A stretch of DNA of 53,961 nt from CAZEPJ01 sp964514105 (GCA_964514105.1 CAZEPJ010000025.1:1-53961), one strand, 5' to 3'; numbered from the stretch's first letter, positions 7,726 through 16,179 are shown. Made by a program: numbers and translations. The notes: generated by a model from the sequence alone, not told the origin.

Positions 7726-8241
7726 ATGGGGAACAGGAGATCCACCTGGCGCCCACCTTTGCCCGTGCTGGCGATCGTGGCGTCGGTCCTGACCCTCCTG
7801 CTCCTCGTGGCGCTCTTCACGCGAGGTCCGGGCCCTGAAGGAGCAGCTTGGGCGCAGCGAGCGGCTCGCCGCCCCGGGACAACTGGCGGAGGGCGTGGCC
7901 CACGAGATCCTGAATTCCCTCAGCCCCATCCGGGGATTCGCCCGGCCCTTTCTCCGGCGCCTCCAGGAAGGATCCGAGGAGGCGCGCTACGCCGAGGTGA
8001 TGATCCAGGAGGTGGGCCGGCCCAATCGGGTCATCGCCAACTTCCTGGACTTCGCTTGGCGGGGCGGGGGGCGGAGGGCCCGGAGATCCGGGTGGGCCTT
8101 TCCCTGGGCGAGGTAAAGCGGGAGATGATCCTCCAGATCCTCCGGGAGACCGGCGGCAACCGCACCCAGGCGGCGGCCATGCTGGGCATCACCCGCAAGA
8201 CCCTGCTCAACAAGATCAAGGGGTATGGGGTGCAGGCATGA
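7726..8241 (+). pseudogene. Relic of an NtrB/NtrC-like two-component pair
   Basis: Pieces of two proteins are joined in different reading frames. The ATG at 7726 opens a basic start and a membrane helix (LPVLAIVASVLTLLLLVALF). Around 7825 the coding signal moves to another frame, which reads a histidine-kinase dimerisation domain with its H-box (LAEGVAHEILNSLSPIRGFA) up to about 8070. The signal then returns to the first frame, which encodes a Fis-type helix-turn-helix (TGGNRTQAAAMLGITRKTLL), as found at the C-terminus of NtrC-type activators. The kinase ATPase domain, the receiver and the AAA+ domain are all missing. The simplest reading is a large internal deletion spanning the kinase/regulator boundary plus a frameshift. 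Its promoter may now serve the downstream gene, which overlaps by ATGA. Confidence 0.8.
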
Positions 8242-9188
8242 ACACGATGGGTCCCTGCAGTCGGGACGGCTTTCTCAAGCCGAGGCGCCTCCGCCCGGGG
8301 GACGCCGTGGCCGTGGTGGCCCCGTCGAGCCCCCTCAAACGGGGCCAGCGGGCCATGGTCCGCGCCTCCCTCGAGGTCCTGGCGGGGTGGGGCCTGCGGT
8401 GTCGGTTGGCGCCGGGGCTCTGGAAGCGAAAGGGGTATCTGGCGGGTGACGATGCGACGCGCGCGGAGCAGATCGCCTGGGCCCTGGGGGAGGAGGAGAT
8501 CCGCGGCATCTTCTGCCTCCGGGGCGGGTACGGCGCCATGCGGCTCCTGCCATCCCTGGCGGTCGAACGGCTCGGGGCCTCGCCCAAGGTCTTCGTGGGA
8601 TTCAGCGACCTGACGGCCCTTCTGGTGCACTTCCTGCAGGACCGCCGGTGGGTCGTCTTTCACGGCCCCTCCCTCATCAGCCGGGCGCTGGCGTCCGGTG
8701 GGGACTCGACCACGGCCCGCGCCCTTCGCGAGGCCGTCATGGAGGGTGCGGCGCCGGGGCCCATCCTGGGGGAAGGGTGGGCCCCGGGCAAGGCCGAGGG
8801 ACCGCTGGTCGGCGGGTGCCTTTCCCTGCTGAGCGCCCTGGCTGGGACCCCCTATGCGCCTCGGCTGCACGGAGCCATTCTCTTCCTGGAGGACGTCAAC
8901 GAGCCGCTGTACCGCCTGGACCGCATGCTCCTTCAGCTTCGACTGGCAGGCCTGCTGGACGGGGTGCGGGGGGTCGTCGTGGGAGAGATGGTGGGGATTC
9001 GGGGGGCGGCCCGGCCGGCCGCGCTCCGGGAGGCGCTCTTGGAGGGCCTGGGCTTCCCGGCGGTGCCCGTGGTCGCGGGGGTGGCGTCGGGCCACGGCGG
9101 GGTCAATCTCACCCTCCCGCTGGGATGTCGGGTGACGCTGGACGGCGACGCGGGCCGCCTCCTGTTCCAGGAACCGGGGGTCTGGTGA
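8238..9188 (+). CDS. ldcA: LD-carboxypeptidase (peptidase S66 family)
   Basis: A 316-residue cytoplasmic serine peptidase of the S66 family, which removes the terminal D-alanine from recycled murein tetrapeptides or, in MccF-like members, cleaves toxic peptide-nucleotides. The N-terminus (LRPGDAVAVVAPSSPL), the first-domain arginine loop (FCLRGGYGAMRLLP), the nucleophile elbow (VFVGFSDLTALLVH), the glutamate region (ILFLEDVNEPLYRLDRM) and the histidine region (GVASGHGGVNLTLPLG) are all present in order. Its start overlaps the end of the two-component relic by ATGA. It probably takes part in cell-wall recycling. Confidence 0.9.
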   Translation: MNTMGPCSRDGFLKPRRLRPGDAVAVVAPSSPLKRGQRAMVRASLEVLAGWGLRCRLAPGLWKRKGYLAGDDATRAEQIAWALGEEEIRGIFCLRGGYGAMRLLPSLAVERLGASPKVFVGFSDLTALLVHFLQDRRWVVFHGPSLISRALASGGDSTTARALREAVMEGAAPGPILGEGWAPGKAEGPLVGGCLSLLSALAGTPYAPRLHGAILFLEDVNEPLYRLDRMLLQLRLAGLLDGVRGVVVGEMVGIRGAARPAALREALLEGLGFPAVPVVAGVASGHGGVNLTLPLGCRVTLDGDAGRLLFQEPGVW

Positions 9189-9226
9189 ACCTCCGGGGGG
9201 GGGGCGGGCCGGTTTCGCGAAAAGGA

Positions 9227-9258
9227 TTGACAACTTACCCCGTTCTGGGTAGTACACT
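9227..9258 (+). promoter_or_regulatory. Promoter of the IHF/HU gene
   Basis: A perfect TTGACA at 9227-9232 is followed by TAGTAC at 9250 (17-base spacing) and by TACACT at 9253; either could be the -10. It lies in a short AT-richer region about 80 bases before the IHF-beta-like gene. Confidence 0.6.
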
Positions 9259-9335
9259 AATGCGTTTCCAGGGGCCTGGAGGAGCCGCACGGCCCACCGG
9301 CGGCCCGGCAGAGGCGGATTTCCAAGGAGGCAGGT

Positions 9336-9617
9336 ATGACCAAGTCCGACCTGATCGAGCAACTGGCGCAGAGGGCCAACGGTGTGACGACCAAGGTCGC
9401 CGAGGTGGTCGTCAACACCATCTTCCAGAGCATGAAGGAAGCCCTGGTGCAGGGGGACCGCATCGAGATCCGGGGACTGGGGAGCATCAAGGTCAAGGAT
9501 TACGGCACATACACCGGCCGCAATCCCAAGACCGGAGAGAGCATCGTGGTTCCTGCCAAGAGGCTCCCGTTCTTCAAGGTGGGCAAGGAACTCCGGGAGC
9601 GGGTGGATGGGGAGTGA
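9336..9617 (+). CDS. ihfB: Integration host factor beta-like / HU family DNA-bending protein
   Basis: A 93-residue nucleoid protein of the HU/IHF family, which bends DNA as a dimer. The sequence has the full fold: dimerisation helices (MTKSDLIEQLAQRANG), the central strand (GDRIEIRGLGSIKVK), the DNA-inserting beta-arm with the signature GRNPKTGESI and its proline, and the closing helix (FFKVGKELRERV). GDRIEIRG and KELRERV favour IHF-beta over HU. AAGGAGG sits upstream of the ATG. The last 11 bases overlap the longest start of the macro-domain gene, suggesting coupled translation. Confidence 0.88.
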   Translation: MTKSDLIEQLAQRANGVTTKVAEVVVNTIFQSMKEALVQGDRIEIRGLGSIKVKDYGTYTGRNPKTGESIVVPAKRLPFFKVGKELRERVDGE

Positions 9618-10176
9618 GCCGGTGTCCCCAGAGGCTGAGTCCATGAAACTGCGCGTTGGAGAGGCCCATCTGGAGATCGTGCAGGGCGACATCACCGAGA
9701 TGGACATCGACGCCGTGGTCAATGCCGCCAACGCGCAGCTGATCCTCGGGGCCGGCGTGGCGGGGGCCATCCGGCGCAAGGGCGGCCCGAGCATCCAGGA
9801 GGAGTGCGACCGCATCGGAGGGACCCATGTGGGCGGCGCGGTGATCACGGGGGCGGGCCGTCTCAAGGCGCGGCACGTGATTCACGCCGTGGGTCCCAGG
9901 ATGGGTGAAGGGGACGAGGATCGCAAGCTCGCCCAAGCCACCCGCAACAGCCTCGCCCTGGCCGACCGCCACGGCCTCAAGGGCATTGCCTTTCCGGCCA
10001 TCTCCACCGGCGTGTTCGGCTTTCCCCTGGAGCGGTGCGCCCAGATCATGCTCGAGACGGCGCACGAGTACCTGCAGGGGCCCACGGGGCTCCAGCGGGT
10101 GGTCTTTTGCCTGTTCGGCGAGGAAAGCCATGGAGCGTTTCGCAGGGTCCTGGAGGGGCTCTCCCGGGGCCCGTGA
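9607..10176 (+). CDS. Macro domain protein, probable ADP-ribose / O-acetyl-ADP-ribose hydrolase
   Basis: A 189-residue single macro domain. Family motifs are clear: the ligand-binding start VQGDITEMDIDAVVNAANAQ, the glycine loop LGAGVAGAIRRKGG, and the second loop PAISTGVFGFPLE. These bind ADP-ribose and hydrolyse O-acetyl-ADP-ribose or remove mono-ADP-ribose from proteins and nucleic acids. The frame opens at 9607 inside the IHF gene, but homology begins at the ATG at 9643, which may be the real start. No NAD-dependent transferase partner is next to it, so a defence or toxin-antitoxin role is not suggested. Confidence 0.9.
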   Translation: MGSEPVSPEAESMKLRVGEAHLEIVQGDITEMDIDAVVNAANAQLILGAGVAGAIRRKGGPSIQEECDRIGGTHVGGAVITGAGRLKARHVIHAVGPRMGEGDEDRKLAQATRNSLALADRHGLKGIAFPAISTGVFGFPLERCAQIMLETAHEYLQGPTGLQRVVFCLFGEESHGAFRRVLEGLSRGP

Positions 10177-10330
10177 TCCCGCCGCGGCGCCGGCTCCGAA
10201 GGCGGCGCGCCAGATGCCGCTGCGCCACAAGGGCATATGGGGTGTGCGGAGACCTGCCCGCCCCTGCCGGGCATGGACCCAACGCTCATCGCGTCCCGGG
10301 GGAGCGGACAGCGAGGGGAGTGAGTAGGCC

Positions 10331-11749
10331 ATGGACGAGCCCGGCCGATCGCTTCTGAGCATTCTGGGAGATCTGGAAGGGGACGCAAGGGCCCCTGCCA
10401 AACCCAAACCCCGCGCCACCGTGCCCGAGTCGAGCGTGCGGCTGGATGGGGAGCGTTGCGTGGGGTGCGCGGCATGCATGCGGGCATGCCCCACCGAGGC
10501 CATTCGAATACGCTCGGGCAAGGCGATCATCAAGCCCCAGCTCTGCATCGACTGCGGGGAGTGCGTTCGGGTCTGCCAGCATCAGGCTGGCATTGTGCTC
10601 GCGGACCCCATCTCCTCCATCCAGGGGTATGACTACCGCATCGCCATCCCCGAGACCTCCCTGTACGGACAGTTCATCTCGGGGGTCCTCCCCAACGACA
10701 TCCTAGGGGGAATCCTGGAGCTGGGCTTCCAGGAGATCTACGAGGCCACCCTGGCCACGGAGCGGGCCAGTCTGCTTCTTCGGATCTACCTGGATCGGTA
10801 CCACGGCCCCAAACCGCTCATGACGTCGTTCTGTCCGGTGGTGGTCCGGCTGATTCAGCTCCGTTTTCCCGACCTCATGGACCTCGTGATCCCCATCGAT
10901 GCCACGCTGGAGCTGGCCATCAAGGCCCTCAAGACCCGCCGGTCCCAGGAATTGGGCATTCCCAAAGAGCGGATCGGGGCCTTTTACCTGGCCGCCTGCC
11001 CGGCCCGCATCACCACCATCCACCACCCTTACACCGGCGGCAAGACCCACGTGGACGGGGCCATCTCCATCTCCGAGATCTACCGGGACCTGATGTTCGC
11101 CATCCGCAAGCGGCAGCGGGCCGGGACGCCCGCCCCGGCGCTCCAGAGGTCGACGGGGCTGGGCATGCGGTGGGGGACCCTCTGGGGCGAGGTGGAGGCG
11201 CTGGGTCTGGAGAACGCCATCGCCGTCTCCGACATGAAGCACCTCGTTCGCGTCATGGAGGAGATCGACAACCACACCTTGACCGACATCGAGTTCGTGG
11301 AGTGCCGGGCCTGCTATGCCGGGTGCGCCGGAGGCCCACTCATGGTGGACAACCCGTACCGGGGCCGTGCCAAGATCCAGAAGCTCTGCCGGGTCTTCTC
11401 CAAGCCCGACGCCAGCAACGAGCCATGGGTCCAGGCTCAGTTCGAAGACCACCGGGCCTTTTTTGACCGGCGGCTGGCCCCCCTGTCGATGGACGGGCTC
11501 GCCGCCGACCGGTCCAGGGCCATCGAGAAGCTGGCGGAACGGGCCGCCATTCTCCGGTCCCTGCCGGGCATCGACTGCGGCTCGTGCGGAGCGCCCAACT
11601 GCCGCGCCCTGGCGGACGACATCGTCCGGGGCGACGCGACGCTCATGTACTGCATCTTCAAGCTTCGCGACGCCTTCTTGCGCCAGAAGGAGAAGGGGAG
11701 GAGGGAGATCTCGACCCAAAGCCCCAAGACGCCGGTGGAGAGGCAGTGA
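10331..11749 (+). CDS. Iron-sulfur protein with [FeFe]-hydrogenase-like H-cluster domain
   Basis: A 472-residue cytoplasmic protein. Two 4Fe-4S ferredoxin motifs (C43/46/49/53 and C72/75/78/82) precede a domain like the large-subunit C-terminal domain of [FeFe]-hydrogenases (residues about 95-350). It ends with an Fe-S domain of the PF04060 type (C416, C419, C424, C441). By eye the four H-cluster cysteines are kept (C168, C223, C328, C332), but the proton-transfer cysteine of the TSCCP motif is replaced (TSFCP, F167) and the lysine of MPCxxK reads arginine. This matches sensory or putative non-catalytic relatives better than respiratory hydrogenases. No maturase gene is in the window. A redox-sensing or electron-relay role is inference. 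Confidence 0.8.
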   Translation: MDEPGRSLLSILGDLEGDARAPAKPKPRATVPESSVRLDGERCVGCAACMRACPTEAIRIRSGKAIIKPQLCIDCGECVRVCQHQAGIVLADPISSIQGYDYRIAIPETSLYGQFISGVLPNDILGGILELGFQEIYEATLATERASLLLRIYLDRYHGPKPLMTSFCPVVVRLIQLRFPDLMDLVIPIDATLELAIKALKTRRSQELGIPKERIGAFYLAACPARITTIHHPYTGGKTHVDGAISISEIYRDLMFAIRKRQRAGTPAPALQRSTGLGMRWGTLWGEVEALGLENAIAVSDMKHLVRVMEEIDNHTLTDIEFVECRACYAGCAGGPLMVDNPYRGRAKIQKLCRVFSKPDASNEPWVQAQFEDHRAFFDRRLAPLSMDGLAADRSRAIEKLAERAAILRSLPGIDCGSCGAPNCRALADDIVRGDATLMYCIFKLRDAFLRQKEKGRREISTQSPKTPVERQ

Positions 11750-11763
11750 GCCCGGCCCCGCCC

Positions 11764-12018
11764 TCAGGCCGTCCTCTGGAGCTCGTATAGTTCGAAGACC
11801 ACATCGGGGCAGACCATGGTGCACGAGCGACACCCGATGCAGTCCTGGGGCCTGGCGGCCCGGATGGGTTGGTACCCCTTGGCGTTGAACCCCTCTTCCT
11901 TGTCGAAGACGTCCTGGGGACAGAATTGCAGGCACAGGTAACACGCCTTGCAGCGCTCCCGGTTCACCACGATGTGAAAGGACCTGGTCTTTTTCGCCGG
12001 CTTGGCCGTCATATCCAT
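11764..12018 (-). CDS. 2x[4Fe-4S] ferredoxin, oxidoreductase delta-subunit type
   Basis: An 84-residue ferredoxin with two CxxCxxCxxxCP clusters (CKACYLCLQFCP and CIGCRSCTMVCP) and an N-terminal extension. This shape is that of the delta subunits of 2-oxoacid:ferredoxin oxidoreductases (KorD/VorD), but no alpha, beta or gamma subunit is adjacent, so it may act as a free electron carrier. GGAGG precedes the ATG. It converges on the hydrogenase-like gene with a 14-base gap. Being next to another Fe-S protein suggests a shared redox role, though the two are on opposite strands. Confidence 0.85.
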   Translation of the reverse strand: MDMTAKPAKKTRSFHIVVNRERCKACYLCLQFCPQDVFDKEEGFNAKGYQPIRAARPQDCIGCRSCTMVCPDVVFELYELQRTA

Positions 12019-12045
12019 CCTCCAACGCGCATCTCAGCCCGTTTC

Positions 12046-12051
12046 AGTATA
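12046..12051 (-). promoter_or_regulatory. Possible -10 element for the ferredoxin gene
   Basis: TATACT on the minus strand lies about 28 bases before the ferredoxin ATG in an otherwise GC-rich gap. No convincing -35 was seen at 16-18 bases, so support is limited to this element. Confidence 0.25.
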
Positions 12052-12076
12052 CCGCGCCGGGGCCGCGGGCGCGAGA

Positions 12077-13192
12077 TCACGACAGCAGCTCCCGCAGTGC
12101 GGCCACCAGCCTCTCGTTCTCTTCCGGTGTGCCCACGGTGATCCGGCAACAGGTGGGAGTGCGCCAGGTCTTTCCCGGCCGGATGATGATGCCGCGGCGC
12201 AGCAGGGCCTCGAAGATCTCCTGGGCGTCCCGGCCCAGGTCCACGAACAGGAAATTGGTGTGGGACTCCAGGCAGTGCAGCCCCAGCTCGCCAAGGGCCC
12301 CAGAGAGCCATGCCTTCCCCCGCTGCGTCTCCTCCACGACCCGCCGGCGGAAGGCCTCGTCCTCCAGCGCGGCCAGGGCGGCGGCCTGGGCAAGGCGGTT
12401 CACCGGGAAGGGCTCCCGCACCCGATCCAGAGACCGGATCAGCTCCGGGGCGCCCAGGGCATAGCCGATCCGCAGCCCGGCCAGTCCGTACAGCTTGGAG
12501 AAGCTCCTCACGGACAGGACCGGCCGGCCTTCCCGGATGAAGCCCAGGCCGTCGGGGAAATCCCGGGCAGAAGCGAAGTCCGCGTAAACCTCATCCAGGA
12601 CGACCAAGACCCGGGGAGGCAGGCGCTCCAGGAGGCCCTTGATCTCATCCCCGCCCACCATGGTCCCGGTGGGGTTGTTGGGATTGCAGATGACGAGCAT
12701 CTTGGTCCGCGGGCCCACGGCCCTGGCCATGGCGTCCAGGTCATGGATGAAGCGGTTCAGGGGGACCTCGACGGGCACGCCGGCCATCACCTGCGTGGCC
12801 GTGCGGTAAACGGGGAAGGTCAGGTCAGCCGTCACCACCTCGTCGCCGGGATCCACAAAGGCCTGGGCGATCATCATCAGGATATTGTCCGCCCCGTTGG
12901 AAATGGTGACCATGGCCTCGGTGATGCCCAGGCGCCGGGCCAGGGCGCGGCGAAGGTCCCGGCAGGAGCCCTCGGGGTACTGGGCGATTCGCGCCAGTTC
13001 CTCCTGCACCGCCTGGATGGCCAGGGGCGACGTCCCCCAGGGGTTCTCGTTGGAGGCCATTTTGATGACCGCTTGGAGCCCGTACTGCCGCTGAACCTCC
13101 TCGATGGGCTTTCCCGGGATATAGGGCTCCAGGGCCCGGAGGGCTTGCCGCTCGCCAGGTGCGCTGGCGTCCTCGGAATCTCGGTCCACCAT
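12077..13192 (-). CDS. hisC: Histidinol-phosphate aminotransferase
   Basis: A 371-residue PLP-dependent class I/II aminotransferase that converts imidazole-acetol phosphate to histidinol phosphate. The N-terminus (YIPGKPIEEVQRQYG, then IKMASNENPWG) is the HisC signature. Also visible are the substrate/PLP region CNPNNPTGTM, the aspartate strand (VLVVLDEVYADF) and the PLP lysine motif (SVRSFSKLYGLAGLRIGYAL). Length is normal. The start at 13192 fits homology; the frame upstream overlaps the TolC gene without similarity. No other his gene is nearby, so it may also serve aromatic amino acid transamination. Confidence 0.92.
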   Translation of the reverse strand: MVDRDSEDASAPGERQALRALEPYIPGKPIEEVQRQYGLQAVIKMASNENPWGTSPLAIQAVQEELARIAQYPEGSCRDLRRALARRLGITEAMVTISNGADNILMMIAQAFVDPGDEVVTADLTFPVYRTATQVMAGVPVEVPLNRFIHDLDAMARAVGPRTKMLVICNPNNPTGTMVGGDEIKGLLERLPPRVLVVLDEVYADFASARDFPDGLGFIREGRPVLSVRSFSKLYGLAGLRIGYALGAPELIRSLDRVREPFPVNRLAQAAALAALEDEAFRRRVVEETQRGKAWLSGALGELGLHCLESHTNFLFVDLGRDAQEIFEALLRRGIIIRPGKTWRTPTCCRITVGTPEENERLVAALRELLS

Positions 13193-13209
13193 GCGTCCCA
13201 CCCGACCGG

Positions 13210-14601
13210 CTACATCTCGTATACCCGCCTGCCCATGGCCCGATTCAGTGCGGCCTTGGCGATATTGAAGTTGCTCAGGGCGCTGTAATAGTCGCTTCGG
13301 GCCTGGGCAAGCTGGGTCTCGGCATCCAGCACCTCCGTTATGGTGCCCACCTGCTCCTTGTAGCGCTCCTGGTTCATGCGGAAGCCCTCCTCGGCCTGCT
13401 CGATGGCCTTTCGGGACGTGATCATGTTCCGTTCGGCGGTGATCAGGGCGAGGTACGAATTCTTGACCTCCACGGCGATTTCGTCCCGAAGCTGGAGCAG
13501 CGCGTACTGGTCCCTTCGGGACTGGGACCGGGCGGCTGCCACATCCTCGTTGGTCTTGCCCCACTCGAAGACGTTCCACGTGGCGCCGGCCGCGAAGCTC
13601 CACCCTTCCACCTCCAACGAGGAGACGGTCCCGTCGCCCTTGAAGGCGTTGAGGGAGACCTGGATCTGGGGGAAGTACGCGCTCCTGGCGAGATCCACCT
13701 GGCGTTCGCTGGCCGACACCTTCAAGGCGGCCTCCTTGATCTCCAGGCGGCGATCCAGGGCCTCGGCGATGGCGCGATCCAGCTCCACCTCCACGGGCTT
13801 GTAGGCCAGGATATCCTCCAGCTCCACGGAGGTCTGCACCGGGCGCTGGAGGGCCAGGTTCAGCTGGGCCTTGGCGGCCTCGATGGCATTGGACGCGATG
13901 GTCTGGGCCCGCACGCGCTCGGCCAGCTGGACCTCGGTGCGCAACAGGTCGTTCTTGGGGATCATCCCCACGTTGAAGAACTCCTGGGAGACGTCCCTCT
14001 GGTTCTCCAGGAGCTTGACGGCCTGGTCCGCCACCTTCCTCTGCTCCATGGTGTTGAGGACCTCGAAGTACGCCCGGACCACCTGCAGGGAGATATCCTG
14101 GTTGAGCCGCTCCCGGGCGGTTCGGGCCGACTCCACCCCGATCTTTGCCAGCCGGTAGCGGTTGAGCAGGGCCCCGCCCGTAAACACGGGCTGCACCAAA
14201 GAGCCGCGGATGGACCAGCCGTCCTGCTCCACGTCCACGGAGCGTCTACCCCCGGGGATGGGGATGGTGAAGCCGACGATGGCCCCCGCCGGGGGGGGCC
14301 GCCCGGTGGTGGTCACGGGGATGGACGGCAGGCCCGAGGAGGAGGAACCCACCTTCTCGTCCAGGTGGGTGAAGCTCCCGTCGGCCGTGAGTTTGGGCAG
14401 AAAGTCCGCGGCCGCGCTCTTGCGCAGATGCTCGGCCCCCTGGATCGCCTCGTCCGAAGACAGGATGGCGAAGTTGTTCTCCAGGGCCACGGTGATGGCC
14501 TTCTCCAGGCTCAGGGCCTCGCCGGCCACGGCGCCCGGGCCTCGGGCGATCCCCAGCGCCAGGGAGGCGAGCAGGGCGGCTCCAAAGACGATGGGCTTCA
14601 T
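13210..14601 (-). CDS. TolC family outer-membrane efflux protein
   Basis: A 463-residue outer-membrane channel protein. It has a signal peptide (residues 1-26) followed by the typical start LSLEKAITVALENNF and long alpha-helical hairpins rich in A, E, Q and R. Both copies of the TolC pattern are present (residues about 40-240 and 260-460), including SYLALITAERNMITSRKAI and GTITEVLDAETQLAQARSDYY. A proline/glycine-rich insert near residues 90-125 probably corresponds to an extracellular or strand region. No inner-membrane pump or adaptor genes are beside it, so the exporter it serves is unknown. HisC follows 17 bases downstream and may be co-transcribed. Confidence 0.92.
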   Translation of the reverse strand: MKPIVFGAALLASLALGIARGPGAVAGEALSLEKAITVALENNFAILSSDEAIQGAEHLRKSAAADFLPKLTADGSFTHLDEKVGSSSSGLPSIPVTTTGRPPPAGAIVGFTIPIPGGRRSVDVEQDGWSIRGSLVQPVFTGGALLNRYRLAKIGVESARTARERLNQDISLQVVRAYFEVLNTMEQRKVADQAVKLLENQRDVSQEFFNVGMIPKNDLLRTEVQLAERVRAQTIASNAIEAAKAQLNLALQRPVQTSVELEDILAYKPVEVELDRAIAEALDRRLEIKEAALKVSASERQVDLARSAYFPQIQVSLNAFKGDGTVSSLEVEGWSFAAGATWNVFEWGKTNEDVAAARSQSRRDQYALLQLRDEIAVEVKNSYLALITAERNMITSRKAIEQAEEGFRMNQERYKEQVGTITEVLDAETQLAQARSDYYSALSNFNIAKAALNRAMGRRVYEM

Positions 14602-14749
14602 GACGCCTTTCTCCTCAGGGGGTGAAGCGGCCAGAAGGCCCTAGCTTAGACCCGCGGTTCGCAGGCTGTCAAGGCAGTATCCCGCCCCGGCCGAGCCCCC
14701 GGGGTCATGGCGCCTCCCGGCGCCCCAGGCACGCTTTGCCCGGGCCAGC

Positions 14750-14778
14750 TTGACAAAGCCCCGCCCCTTCAATATGCT
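14750..14778 (+). promoter_or_regulatory. Promoter of the DUF4388/roadblock signalling operon
   Basis: A perfect TTGACA (14750-14755) and TATGCT (14773-14778) are spaced 17 bases. Transcription would start near 14785, which rules out the upstream end of the first open frame as a translated start. Confidence 0.75.
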
Positions 14779-14833
14779 CCGCGTTCAGGCACGACCCTTG
14801 CAAAAGGGGGTCAGGGGAGGCGTCAAACCGGGG

Positions 14834-15733
14834 ATGGCCCCGGCCGCTCCCAGGCCCCGGGCCGCAGATCGGGACTTGGGCCGTGCCACAGCCGTCAAAA
14901 AAATGGCGAATCCCGGCAAGGGGCGCCCCAACCAAATGCAGGGGGTCCAAGGGGGGGTGAACGACACGTCCACAGGAAAGGGGCCGGTGCCAGAGGCCGC
15001 CGATGGAGCCGCCGGCTCGCCCAAGGGCTTCACCGGCGTCTTCTCGGGCCTGGATCTTCCCAACCTGGTCCAGATGCTGGCCATGAACGCGGTGACGGGC
15101 GCCCTCCGGCTGGAGCGCCAGGGAGAGGTGGGGGAGCTCTTCTTCAAGGCAGGGGAGATCGTTCATGCCGCGTGCGGCGGCCTCACCGGCGCCCCGGGCT
15201 TTTCCCGGATCCTGCGGTGGGAGAGCGGGCAGATCCAGCTTCAACCCAACGTCCTGCCGCCCCAGGAGACCATCGATATCCCGTGGCATGCCCTGCTCAT
15301 CCAGACCATGGCCAAGATCGAGGACCAGAAGGCCCGCAAGGAGCCGGCCGAGGAGATCTCTGCCTTGCCCCGGCCGCCCCAGGCCGCCGAGACCCTTCAG
15401 CTCAACAACTTCTTCTCCATGACCGTGGACTGGCCGGGGATCCTCAACTGCATGATCCTCCAGGTGGACACGGGGGAGATCACCCGGCCCAAGGTGGCCC
15501 TTCCCAAGATGCGCCAATGGGCGGAGCTGTTCGCCGACCTGTTCCGAAGGGCTCAAGGCCTCCAGGTTGAGGGGAAGGAGCAGGGGCCTGTCATGATGTC
15601 CGTCACCCTGGAGAGGCGCAATTGGGTCCTCATTCCCCACCAGGGCCTCCTCGTCGCCCTGGAAGTGGAGCGGGGGATTGACCTGGCGGAAATCCAGCGC
15701 AGGGTGAGGCTCGCCCTCAGACAGGAGAGGTGA
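14834..15733 (+). CDS. DUF4388 domain signalling protein
   Basis: About 299 residues. After a low-complexity basic N-terminal region comes a DUF4388 (PATAN-like) domain starting GFTGVFSGLDLPNLVQMLAM and continuing with the loop GELFFKAGEIVHAACGG. These domains occur in bacterial signalling proteins, often beside GTPase, roadblock and receiver genes. The C-terminal 130 residues (LQLNNFFSMTVDWPGIL onwards) are of unknown fold. The start is uncertain: ATGs at 14834, 14903 and 14936 and a GTG at 14957 are all in frame, and the promoter at 14750 excludes earlier ones. The next gene begins one base after its stop. Confidence 0.75.
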   Translation: MAPAAPRPRAADRDLGRATAVKKMANPGKGRPNQMQGVQGGVNDTSTGKGPVPEAADGAAGSPKGFTGVFSGLDLPNLVQMLAMNAVTGALRLERQGEVGELFFKAGEIVHAACGGLTGAPGFSRILRWESGQIQLQPNVLPPQETIDIPWHALLIQTMAKIEDQKARKEPAEEISALPRPPQAAETLQLNNFFSMTVDWPGILNCMILQVDTGEITRPKVALPKMRQWAELFADLFRRAQGLQVEGKEQGPVMMSVTLERRNWVLIPHQGLLVALEVERGIDLAEIQRRVRLALRQER

Positions 15734-15734
15734 G

Positions 15735-16145
15735 ATGGGCGCGTCGCGCAACCCCCTGCAGAAGATCCTGGAGATCCCCGAGGTCCGGGCGTCCTATGTG
15801 TTCGGCCCGGGGGGAGAGGTGGTGGCCCGGGGGGAGGGGGCGGCCTTGGGGAGCCCGACCCCTGTGGGGCAGCTGGGGGCCCTGGCCCGGAGCCTGGATG
15901 GTGACCGGAGCGGGGTCTCCGAGGCCATCCTTTTCTATCCCACCGCCCTGTTCCTTCTTCGCTGTGTGGGGCAGTACGTGCTGGTCGTGGCAGCGGACGC
16001 GCGGGCGGTGCCTTCGCTCCTGAGGGTCACGGTGGAGGTGCTGGAACACGAATGGCGCGCCCGGGGTTTGGAGCGGATCTTCCCTCGGGTCAAGGAGGGG
16101 GCCCCGGGGGCGGCAGGGTGGCGCAAGCTCTTCGGGAGGCACTGA
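15735..16145 (+). CDS. Roadblock/LC7-like (MglB-type) small regulatory protein
   Basis: A 136-residue protein resembling the roadblock/LC7 fold: a start helix (LQKILEIPEVRASYVFGPGG), the strand pair around EVVARGEGA, the central helix, and the strands FYPTALFLLRCVGQYVLVVA. Roadblock proteins of the MglB type regulate Ras-like GTPases such as MglA, but no GTPase gene is in the window. AGGAGAGGTGAG precedes the ATG, which follows the previous stop by one base, so translation is probably coupled. It may instead regulate the DUF4388 and Cache-HAMP proteins encoded beside it; that is inference from the operon. Confidence 0.7.
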   Translation: MGASRNPLQKILEIPEVRASYVFGPGGEVVARGEGAALGSPTPVGQLGALARSLDGDRSGVSEAILFYPTALFLLRCVGQYVLVVAADARAVPSLLRVTVEVLEHEWRARGLERIFPRVKEGAPGAAGWRKLFGRH

Positions 16146-16179
16146 CTGGTGAGGGACGTCCAGAGGGGAGGGAGGTAGG

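Noticed and set aside
9607..10176. The macro-domain protein as part of a DarTG-like toxin-antitoxin system
   Set aside because: No DarT-like or other ADP-ribosyltransferase gene is adjacent; the neighbours are IHF and an Fe-S protein.
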